A model generated the notes under the pieces. The model made no database searches, was not told the origin of the DNA, and worked only from the letters and a program-made list of their open reading frames with translations. Shown one piece after another: positions 1-6,787 of a stretch of 8,630 nt of DNA. Positions within the stretch are counted from its first letter, which is position 1. Every line of letters starts with the position of its first letter. A program made the position numbers and the translations under genes. Source of the stretch: Desulfobacula sp. (GTDB lineage: Bacteria > Desulfobacterota > Desulfobacteria > Desulfobacterales > Desulfobacteraceae); the NCBI GenBank assembly GCA_011390085.1, contig JAABTB010000071.1:1-8630 (forward strand), given 5' to 3'.

Positions 1-333
1 ATAAAAGGGGGCCGTGAGATTGATGAAAAAGGTTCTGGCAAACCCGGTATAGGCTATCCCCGACACCAGCACCATGAGTCCCCAGGTAAAGACCAGTTCC
101 AGCCCGGTCAAAAGGGGTTCCGCCTTGAACCATTTCCCGGAAAGGACGGTAATGAGGGTCAGCCAGAACAATATATAAAAGGGCGCCAGGGGGAAATACC
201 CGCCTCCCAGGGGAGTGGCATTCCGGTAGACATTGTTGAAAGGGGTGAGCGCACAGATGAGAACCGCCAGAACACATCCAAGGATGAAGGCCCTGGGCCG
301 GATGGTTTCTCCTTCTCTTCTGGGTTTAAACAA
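1..333 (-). CDS. DUF6785-like multi-span membrane protein, N-terminal 111 residues (partial)
   Basis: The gene enters at the left edge and only its first 111 codons are visible. They encode a basic N-terminus (residues 3-14), a hydrophobic segment at about 16-30, the motif P-F-N-N-x-Y at 31-36, a Gly/Pro-rich stretch T-P-L-G-G-G-Y-F-P-L-A-P-F at 40-52, then two more hydrophobic segments (about 51-65 and 76-95). An early F-N-N-x-Y followed by a Gly-rich 'PLGGG' turn is what I recall of the DUF6785/DUF6784 family of large, functionally uncharacterised membrane proteins. That assignment is from memory. The chosen start is TTG at 333, which overlaps the preceding gene by 8 bases and has AGGA 8 bases upstream. 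Alternatives are an in-frame ATG at 372 without a visible ribosome binding site, or a non-standard ATC at 303 behind a strong GGAG. It is the last visible gene of the export operon and probably translationally coupled to it. Function unknown; it may be an accessory membrane component. Confidence 0.72.
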   Translation of the reverse strand, partial: MFKPRREGETIRPRAFILGCVLAVLICALTPFNNVYRNATPLGGGYFPLAPFYILFWLTLITVLSGKWFKAEPLLTGLELVFTWGLMVLVSGIAYTGFARTFFINLTAPFY

Positions 334-3300
334 TGGATCTGTCCTTTCTTCCGGTCCGGGATGCCATAACATCGGCAAAACTGTTTTTTTCGGACATGGG
401 CATGGCCCGCCAGACCAGCAGTTGTTTGCGTATCAGGTTAACAAATCTTTTGTTCACCCGCCACCAGGTATTGTGCTCACCCGCCTGCCGGATAATGGCC
501 ATCTTGATTTCCCTGTAGTGTTGAAACTGGAGGGAACCCTTTATATCAAACCGGACCTGCTGCATCACCCCAAGGTCAAAGGGAGCCAGCCAGGCTGTAA
601 AATCGATTTGAAAATCGCCCAGGGGCGCCTCTCCCTCTTTTCCGTCTGAAGGAGGTTCGGACAAGGGGATCATCTCCAGTCTGCCCACGGAGAAAATACC
701 ATGGGATATGGCCCGGTGGGAATCAAATAATTGATAAAGAAATCCACAAAGGCTTAAGGCTTCACTATCCTTGATCAGGAACGGCAGTTCAATGGAAAGG
801 GTGTTGCCTTCTGCTTTGGCCATTTCCCAGGATTTTTCGACATCGGGAATGGCGATGGCCGCCGCTATCCGGGACGGATAAATAGAGGACAGGACCACCA
901 CCAACATGACCATGGCCATGGCAAAAACCCCGCCAAGGGAGGAATAGTTAACGGTCAGCCCGTTGAGAAGGGCCGTTCCTGCAAAGACCTTCACCGTCAA
1001 CTGGGCAAGGAGATAGCCCATGACCACACTCAATACGGCATAGGAAACCGCTTCGGCAATAAAAATAATGGACACATGGGAGGGCGCCATGCCGATGGAG
1101 GTATAAATTCCGATCTCCTTTTTCCGTTCCTGGACGCTTCCGATCATGGTATTCAAGACAATGAAAACGGAAATCAGGATGGGGATGAAAATATTGGGCA
1201 ACCCGCTGTAATTCAGGCCTTCACTCGCGCTGTAAATATACACCCCTTTTTTCTCACCGGAAAAAAGCCATAATCCGAACCGATCCACCAGTTGAAAGGT
1301 TGAAGCATGGTCCAGGGGCTCTGTTTTATATTTCAGTGCAATGCTCTTAAGGCTGCCCCCCATGGAAACCAGGGTATCATAGGGGATAATGGCGGTTTGA
1401 TCAAAGGGGATATGCTGATACCGGCTTTGAAAGGCCCGGATATCATCCCCGGATTCCATGGCATCCACCTCCGCTTCCGTGGTTTTCTGGAATACTTCAT
1501 CGGGGAAAACAGCAGGGGTAAGGGGTTCGCCGTCCAGATCCCTGAACCCGTCAAAATCTTTACCGGAAAAGGTACCGATGACTTTAAAGGGAATGGACCA
1601 CAGGGTGACAAAGGATTCTTTTGTGTCCGGATCAGGAAGCTTCAGTTGAAGGGCCATGCTTTCAGGAATGATAATGGCGTACCGGTCCTGGGGAGAAAAC
1701 CACCGCCCCCGGATAAGACGCGCAGGCAGACCGCTGATCACGGATTCGTTGGGGGATAGACCAACGAGTCCGTTGGCCTCAAAGGTTTCTTTACCTGCCA
1801 GAAGGGGGATTCTTTCCGCTTGAGCGCGATCATTGGTTTCAAGCCAGGCCCTTGGAGCGGCGATCATATGGGATGCCAATGAATTTTCAATGATTTTAAA
1901 GGCTCTTCCCGGCAGGGTCTGCCAGTTCATCTGTTTGACCAGAAGCCCCTGATAGGGGGTCTGGTCATTGAATAATACCCGGGAATGCTGGCGAATGCTT
2001 TTGACGGAGGTAAAACTCATGATGGTAAAGGTCAGGATAACCAGGGTGGTGCAGGTTAAAAAGGTCCTGACCCGTCTGCGCCGAAGATTGTTGACGCCCA
2101 TTAGAAAAGAGGCGGAAAACGCTTTTAACAGGGTGATTTCCCCTTCATTTCGTCTTTTCCCATGTTGCTGAAACCGTTTCATCTCATTTTCAAAATGATT
2201 GAAAATAATCCAGGTGACCGCAGCGGATAAGCCGAGAATGAAAAAAGCCAGAATAATGACAATGGGACTGTAGGCCAGGTCAAAGGCCGGATGGACATTG
2301 TAAATAATCGCTATCAGAAGAACCAGGATACCCACAAATCCGGCAATCCGTTTATAGATAGTGATAAAGGCGAACAACACCCGCTCCATGCAAAAGGCAA
2401 AAGGGGCGAATAAGACAATATAGAACAGGACTCCGTAGAGCACATCCTTCTGAATATTCAGCACATGGTCGTATACCCTCCCGGCAAGGGCCAGGGCATT
2501 ACCGGAGGCGCTGAAAAACCGGTCATATTGTTTTTGCTCAAAATAGGTTTCAGCCTCTTTCAGGGCCTGGTTTCCCTGGACCTGGAGATCCCTGATTTTC
2601 CGGCTGTTGATTCCCTTTTCCTCCAGATTATTGATCCTCGGATTCAGTAAGGACCACATGTCTTTTGAAGCCAGATACGGGGTGGGGGCGATGATGGAGG
2701 CCCCATCCACAGGGTACCCGTTCCCTTCAGGATGGCGCTGATCCGAATGGGTCAATAAAAATTTTTTGGTCAGGAGAGTATCGGACAGGGCCAGTTTCAT
2801 TGGGGTTCCCGGCTGAAGATAAATGGAACTGATAATGGATGACCGGGTGTCGATGCGGCTGTACCAGTGGCGGACCGGGACGGCATCGGTCCTTGCGTCC
2901 AATACCTGCAACCGGGTCATATAACGGAAGGTCCTGGGTTCCAGAAGGTCCAGAAGCGTGGTCTGGGTGCAGGGAAACATCACCAGGCTGGTCTCGGTCC
3001 GGTTCGTTTTCATCCTGACCCGGTACCTGTCCTTGGTGGTCAATTTTTTATCAATGGCCCAGAGGGTTTCCCCTGTTCTTTCATCAAATTTATACCCTTC
3101 CAGGATGGCTTTATGAACGGTGAGATTCCTTGTGGCCAGTCCCTTAATGGAAAAATTCCCTGAATCGTCCACCATGTTATAAAACAAACCCGGGCCCTGG
3201 AAGGTAAGGATGACGCTTCCCGGAGCCGGTGCATCCGGGAAGACAGCCCCGTGCCGCATGAAATTCGCCCTCCCGGCCAGGGTTGCAAATCCGTTCTGAG

Positions 3301-5149
3301 GCGGTCGTGGAAAGGAGATGCCCGGAGTCGAGGCCAGATGTTCAATCAGATTGGAAACAAACCGGCTTTGATCATCGGCATAGCCCATATCGATTTTTTC
3401 CAGGGTATCCTCCGGGGTGTTCCAGAATTGTCTGGCATCATCCGTAGTGACAAGGCTCAATCCGGGATATCCGGCCAGATTGCTGACCTCTCCGCCCAGG
3501 GCAGGTTTATCCTTGAAATAACTGCGCCAGGAGCGGTGAAGGGAGGGCCTTAAGGTATCTTTCAACAGATTGTTTGTATTCAGCCGGGCGGCCACCTGAT
3601 CGGCGCCTGCCAGAAGGGTTTCATTTATTTTCACATAGGGCGCAAAGGTATTGACGGCATCATCGATCTCATAGAGCCATCCTTCATTAAAGGCGCCGAT
3701 ACCGGTACCATGGCTTGAAAGATGTAAAGAAAGAATCATCAGGATATTTTTTTCCTGAATTCCTTGTTTAAATTCCCTTGCCGAAATAAGGTTCTGTTGT
3801 TGAATGCCTGCATCTACCAGGGTATTCTCAATTTTTTCCCTGGCGGGCGGGATCAGGCTTTCCATCAGGTCGGCCTCTTCCCGGGTCAGGTCCACAAGGT
3901 CATTTCGGCTTTCAAACCGTTTCAGGGCCATTCTCTGACCGGCCAGGCCCTTGATCTCCATCTCATCGGGATCTTTTTCAAGGCGAAGCCGCATCAACTG
4001 GTTGCTCAGACTGTCTATCCGTGTTTTGACGGCATCCAGAATCGTTTCCTGGACCTGATCCAGGTCTTCTTTGACCAGGTTTTCCTGCCGGTTATACCGG
4101 TCCAGCAATTCAAGGCTCTGTTCAGACTCGGCCATGAGCTGCTCAACCGCTGTCCGCATATTTTTGAGGCGGCGGGATGAGATATCCAAGGTCCAGATCA
4201 TCTCGCGCATGCCCGAAAGGCTGTTGCCGTGCCCAGCCGTAGCCATGAGAAGAACGGAGCGTTCCGGCGGTTTGTTTTTCAGAAAGGCCGCCAGATCCAG
4301 AAGAGAGGCAATGGAACAGGATTGGTCCGCACCGGGTGAATTTTTGGGGATAAATCCAGAAGTATCATAAAACCCTTCCACGATAATCAATTCATCCTTA
4401 AGGGTCTCACCCTGACCCGGCACCAGGCAATAAATATTTTCAAGTTCTGCCCGGGTCCATTTCACATCGGAGCTGATCCTTACGAGGGGGGTGTCATTGG
4501 AAGATGAAGGGGATTTAAAACCGGGCAGCAAAGCTTCCGCCTGGACTGCCGAAAGTATGAATTTCGGAAATGTCACCGGAGACAGCTCCAGTTTGTCTTC
4601 AAATAAATACCGGTCCGGCGGTTGTTCAAAAACATAAATCAGGGCTTTGGCGCCCAGGGTCAGGGCATTGATCCAGTTTTCTCCGGAATCCAGATCCATC
4701 AGGATGATGGCGTTTTTGATCTCCTGGTGATTAAAATCACCCATTTCCCCCTTGCCCACATAAACCAAGGGGGCCTGGATACCGGGTTCGGCCAGGGTAT
4801 CCGGAGAAATCGCATTGGACAGAAAAGGGGAGATGTCCATGGATTGGCCTGTTTTTTCTATCGTGAGACGGGTTTTTGCGGCCAGCCGCACAGGCATGGA
4901 AAAGGTATGGGCTCCGGTTTCATATCCCAGGCCTTTAAAAAAAGCCTTGATATAGGCAGCGGCCCGGGCCGCCCCGTCGGTGCCGCTGCTTCTGTCGGAA
5001 ATGCCTGAAAAAGCCTGGATATGCTGTGAAAATTCCTGCTGCCGGATGATAGGGCTTTCCGAAGATTCCGCCGGCCCGGAATAGGAAAAAAATAAAATAG
5101 TCCAGCAGGATAAAATGATCCATATATCAGCAGTCCGTTTGCCCCTCAT
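326..5149 (-). CDS. Giant ABC transporter permease: M28-peptidase-like periplasmic region fused to FtsX/MacB-type permease
   Basis: This 1607-residue protein has an N-terminal signal-like segment (about 9-24). A protease-associated-like stretch (about 124-220) and an M28-aminopeptidase-like fold (about 235-605) follow. The M28-like part is split by a charged, heptad-rich insertion at about 323-462. Next come a carboxypeptidase-regulatory-like beta domain (about 624-700), an unassigned region, and a helical stretch at 835-900. Three membrane segments lie at about 905-930, 935-951 and 962-984. The FtsX/MacB-type core comprises a membrane helix at 1027-1049 after R-R-R-R, a MacB_PCD-like periplasmic domain at about 1055-1312, and three helices at about 1318-1338, 1358-1390 and 1404-1424. 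Hallmarks are V-Q-E-R-K-K-E-I-G at 1339-1347 and Y-P-S-R-I-A-A at 1424-1430. A soluble tail of about 170 residues follows. The membrane parity works: signal, periplasmic head, odd number of spans, cytoplasmic tail. The usual M28 zinc ligands are replaced, so peptidase activity is unlikely. The start ATG overlaps the ATPase stop (ATGA). I infer it is one half of an ABC export or mechanotransmission complex; the substrate is unknown. Confidence 0.9.
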   Translation of the reverse strand: MRGKRTADIWIILSCWTILFFSYSGPAESSESPIIRQQEFSQHIQAFSGISDRSSGTDGAARAAAYIKAFFKGLGYETGAHTFSMPVRLAAKTRLTIEKTGQSMDISPFLSNAISPDTLAEPGIQAPLVYVGKGEMGDFNHQEIKNAIILMDLDSGENWINALTLGAKALIYVFEQPPDRYLFEDKLELSPVTFPKFILSAVQAEALLPGFKSPSSSNDTPLVRISSDVKWTRAELENIYCLVPGQGETLKDELIIVEGFYDTSGFIPKNSPGADQSCSIASLLDLAAFLKNKPPERSVLLMATAGHGNSLSGMREMIWTLDISSRRLKNMRTAVEQLMAESEQSLELLDRYNRQENLVKEDLDQVQETILDAVKTRIDSLSNQLMRLRLEKDPDEMEIKGLAGQRMALKRFESRNDLVDLTREEADLMESLIPPAREKIENTLVDAGIQQQNLISAREFKQGIQEKNILMILSLHLSSHGTGIGAFNEGWLYEIDDAVNTFAPYVKINETLLAGADQVAARLNTNNLLKDTLRPSLHRSWRSYFKDKPALGGEVSNLAGYPGLSLVTTDDARQFWNTPEDTLEKIDMGYADDQSRFVSNLIEHLASTPGISFPRPPQNGFATLAGRANFMRHGAVFPDAPAPGSVILTFQGPGLFYNMVDDSGNFSIKGLATRNLTVHKAILEGYKFDERTGETLWAIDKKLTTKDRYRVRMKTNRTETSLVMFPCTQTTLLDLLEPRTFRYMTRLQVLDARTDAVPVRHWYSRIDTRSSIISSIYLQPGTPMKLALSDTLLTKKFLLTHSDQRHPEGNGYPVDGASIIAPTPYLASKDMWSLLNPRINNLEEKGINSRKIRDLQVQGNQALKEAETYFEQKQYDRFFSASGNALALAGRVYDHVLNIQKDVLYGVLFYIVLFAPFAFCMERVLFAFITIYKRIAGFVGILVLLIAIIYNVHPAFDLAYSPIVIILAFFILGLSAAVTWIIFNHFENEMKRFQQHGKRRNEGEITLLKAFSASFLMGVNNLRRRRVRTFLTCTTLVILTFTIMSFTSVKSIRQHSRVLFNDQTPYQGLLVKQMNWQTLPGRAFKIIENSLASHMIAAPRAWLETNDRAQAERIPLLAGKETFEANGLVGLSPNESVISGLPARLIRGRWFSPQDRYAIIIPESMALQLKLPDPDTKESFVTLWSIPFKVIGTFSGKDFDGFRDLDGEPLTPAVFPDEVFQKTTEAEVDAMESGDDIRAFQSRYQHIPFDQTAIIPYDTLVSMGGSLKSIALKYKTEPLDHASTFQLVDRFGLWLFSGEKKGVYIYSASEGLNYSGLPNIFIPILISVFIVLNTMIGSVQERKKEIGIYTSIGMAPSHVSIIFIAEAVSYAVLSVVMGYLLAQLTVKVFAGTALLNGLTVNYSSLGGVFAMAMVMLVVVLSSIYPSRIAAAIAIPDVEKSWEMAKAEGNTLSIELPFLIKDSEALSLCGFLYQLFDSHRAISHGIFSVGRLEMIPLSEPPSDGKEGEAPLGDFQIDFTAWLAPFDLGVMQQVRFDIKGSLQFQHYREIKMAIIRQAGEHNTWWRVNKRFVNLIRKQLLVWRAMPMSEKNSFADVMASRTGRKDRSIV

Positions 5150-5880
5150 TTCTCACCGATCCGGCCCAGGGAAATGGAAAGCTCTTCCCGCTTTTCGATT
5201 TTCTCTATCTTCCCGTCGCTGATCCAGATCACCCGGTCCGAAACATTGAGCATTTTCAGGTCATGGGTGGCGGAGATAATGGTCACCCCTTTTTCCCGGC
5301 TCAGCAATTTCAGCAGTTTAATGATTTCCTCCCCTGTGGTGAGATCCAGGTTGCCCGTGGGTTCATCGGCCAGGATAATGGCCGGGTCATTGGCCAGGGC
5401 CCGGGCAATGGCGACACGCTGCTGCTGGCCGCCGGAAAGCTCAAAGGGTTTATGCAGAAATCGTTTTTTCAATCCGACAAGGTCCAGAAGGTCCATGCCC
5501 CTTTCCCGGGCCTCATCATCGGGAATCCCTGCAAAAACCATGGGCAGGGTCACATTTTCCAGGGCCGTCATGACCTGGATGATATTAAAGGTCTGGAAAA
5601 TATATCCGATTTTTCGGCACCTCAGCCAGGCCAGTTCATAGGCATCCAACTGGGAGATGTCGATCTCATCGATATAAACGGAGCCGGAAGACGGTTTATC
5701 AAGCCCTCCGATCATATTGAAAAGGGTTGTTTTGCCGGACCCGGAGGGCCCCATGATGGACACATATTCACCGGCTTTGATGTCAAGATCGATCCCTTTT
5801 AATACCTGGACAACGGCTTTGCCCATGGCAAAATCCTTCATCACCCCTGATATGCGAACAATACTGGTTGATTGATTCAT
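5146..5880 (-). CDS. ABC transporter ATP-binding protein, LolD/MacB-type
   Basis: This is a complete nucleotide-binding subunit. Numbered from the upstream GTG at 5892 it shows Walker A G-P-S-G-S-G-K-T (48-55), the Q-loop glutamine in Y-I-F-Q (Q100), signature L-S-G-G-Q-Q-Q-R (152-159), Walker B I-I-L-A-D-E-P-T-G (172-180) with catalytic E177, D-loop N-L-D, and the H-loop histidine in S-A-T-H-D (H210). The L-S-G-G-Q-Q-Q-R-V-A-I-A-R-A-L-A signature and length near 245 are typical of the LolD/MacB/FtsE group that pairs with FtsX-type permeases, which matches both flanking genes. It hydrolyses ATP on the cytoplasmic face to drive the permease pair. I prefer ATG at 5880 (GGA about 7 bases upstream; typical N-terminus) over GTG at 5892, which adds four residues. 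It begins 16 bases or less after the small permease and its stop overlaps the start of the giant permease by four bases, implying coupled translation. Confidence 0.95.
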   Translation of the reverse strand: MNQSTSIVRISGVMKDFAMGKAVVQVLKGIDLDIKAGEYVSIMGPSGSGKTTLFNMIGGLDKPSSGSVYIDEIDISQLDAYELAWLRCRKIGYIFQTFNIIQVMTALENVTLPMVFAGIPDDEARERGMDLLDLVGLKKRFLHKPFELSGGQQQRVAIARALANDPAIILADEPTGNLDLTTGEEIIKLLKLLSREKGVTIISATHDLKMLNVSDRVIWISDGKIEKIEKREELSISLGRIGEK

Positions 5881-5896
5881 AAACGATTCCACGCCA

Positions 5897-6574
5897 TCAG
5901 TCTCTTCCCCTCATGGCCTCCACCGGCTGCATCTTTGCAGCCAGCAGGGCCGGGTACAGAACGCCCACAATGCTTAAGAGGCACCCCAGAACAATGGCTG
6001 ATAAGACAGAGGTTAATATTTGATTCAAAGATATAAGCCCAATAACGGAACTGCCGTATTTGATCAGTGCCCCGAGAAAGGCGATAACGGCCCCGGCCGC
6101 CCCGCCCAGGGCAGACCCGATGAGTCCCTGAAGCACGGCTTCAATTAAAAACAGTCTCAGGATAAACCGGTCAAGGGCGCCCAGGCATTTCATGGTCCCG
6201 ATTTCCCTGAACCGGTCCGCCACCGCCATCAACTGGGTATTGACAATCCCGACCACGCAGACCAGCAAAGACAGAAAGAGGATCCACCGCTCCTGGGGGG
6301 ACAGCCCCAAGGCCCGGCCTTCCTCGGGAACTTCAATTCCCTGGAGGGAAAGCTTCTGGATGGCGGTTTGATCATTGGAAGCGGCAATGCTTGAAATGAT
6401 ATCAAGATTGACCTTGATATAGGCATAAAAAGAGATGGCCAGGATCAGGCTCATGGTGGTGATCAAGGTGCGGAAAAATCTGGATTTTATGCTTTTTACG
6501 GCAATTTCAACAGATTTCTTAAACGGCAGGACCACCTGCTTTTGTGGAAGATTTGGTTTAGTTTTTTCCTGCAT
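5897..6574 (-). CDS. Minimal FtsX-type ABC transporter permease
   Basis: This is a short permease of 225 residues with the four-helix FtsX topology. Helix 1 is at about 35-55, preceded by the A-V-K-S-I-K-S-R-F-F-R-T entry seen before helix 1 of MacB/LolC proteins. Three more helices lie at about 97-118, 140-172 and 185-212. The loop after helix 2 contains D-R-F-R-E-I-G-T-M-K-C-L-G-A (120-133), the classical FtsX coupling motif, and the protein ends with Y-P-A-L-L-A-A-K-M-Q-P-V-E-A-M-R, the MacB-family terminus. The periplasmic domain between helices 1 and 2, about 200 residues or more in MacB/LolC/LolE, is reduced to about 40 residues (56-96). The reading frame extends to a TTG at 6628, but that codon has no ribosome binding site; ATG at 6574 with AGGGA just upstream is preferred. 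It is the first gene of the operon and is inferred to form a heterodimer with the giant permease. Confidence 0.88.
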   Translation of the reverse strand: MQEKTKPNLPQKQVVLPFKKSVEIAVKSIKSRFFRTLITTMSLILAISFYAYIKVNLDIISSIAASNDQTAIQKLSLQGIEVPEEGRALGLSPQERWILFLSLLVCVVGIVNTQLMAVADRFREIGTMKCLGALDRFILRLFLIEAVLQGLIGSALGGAAGAVIAFLGALIKYGSSVIGLISLNQILTSVLSAIVLGCLLSIVGVLYPALLAAKMQPVEAMRGRD

Positions 6575-6660
6575 AATCCCTGAAATGTGCCGTCGCTTCC
6601 GCCATCCTTGCCGAATCCCCGGCCGCAAAAAAATCTGTTATCAATTCATGCAAAAGGGGT

Positions 6661-6707
6661 GGAATAAAAACTAATAAAGGGGATTGATTGTTTTTCAGTT
6701 TTATTCC
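6661..6707. repeat. Inverted repeat, possible 5'-end mRNA hairpin of the ABC operon
   Basis: The arms are GGAATAAAAACT (6661-6672) and AGTTTTATTCC (6697-6707). They pair perfectly over nine bases, then with a single bulged A and two more pairs, around a 24-base loop. Read on the minus strand, the structure begins about three bases after the predicted transcription start near 6710, so it would sit at the very 5' end of the operon mRNA. It could stabilise the transcript or act at DNA level as an operator. It is AT-rich and a chance origin is possible. Confidence 0.45.
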
Positions 6708-6716
6708 AATATGTCA

Positions 6717-6745
6717 TTGATAATGAAAATTATTCAGGAAGTCAA
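6717..6745 (-). promoter_or_regulatory. Sigma-70-like promoter of the ABC operon
   Basis: On the minus strand, TTGACT (6745-6740, five of six matches to the -35 consensus) is followed after exactly 17 bases by TATCAA (6722-6717, four of six matches to the -10). The predicted start of transcription is near 6710, about 136 bases before the preferred start codon of the small permease. It is the best promoter-like match I found upstream of the operon. Confidence 0.55.
6719..6737. promoter_or_regulatory. Fur-box-like operator candidate
   Basis: The 19 bases beginning GATAATGAAAATTATT match the classical consensus (GATAATGATAATCATTATC) at 14 of 19 positions: the first hexamer is perfect, the second has one mismatch, and the third is half matched. 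The site covers the spacer and part of the -10 of the minus-strand promoter, a typical position for repression. The same bases include GATAAT, which could serve as a -10 for the plus-strand radical SAM gene. AT-rich composition makes chance matches easier, so this is a candidate only. No iron-related gene is recognised nearby. Confidence 0.4.
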
Positions 6746-6787
6746 GAAATAGGACATTGGACCGGGAAACAGATATCTTCCCGCTAA

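Noticed and set aside
3330..4450. Active secreted aminopeptidase function for the giant protein
   Set aside because: The expected M28 metal ligands are substituted at essentially every motif, so a peptidase call would be misleading despite the fold resemblance.
1076..5008. Several plus-strand open frames of 60-150 codons opposite the giant permease gene
   Set aside because: They are antisense shadows of a continuous 1607-codon frame with clear domain and membrane structure; none has recognisable motifs or supporting context.
5263..5802. Open frame of 179 codons on the plus strand antisense to the ABC ATPase
   Set aside because: It lies wholly opposite a gene with every ABC ATPase motif. The translation is low-complexity (Gly, Gln, Phe, Ile rich) without recognisable domains.
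6558..6605. A 15-codon minus-strand ORF starting at ATG 6605 and overlapping the start of the small permease
   Set aside because: AAGG abuts the ATG with no proper spacing, and the peptide shows no attenuator-like codon runs. A leader peptide cannot be supported.
5893..6628. Upstream extension of the small permease to TTG 6628
   Set aside because: There is no ribosome binding site before TTG, and the added 18 residues are Arg/Gly-rich with no homology-like features; ATG 6574 is a better start.
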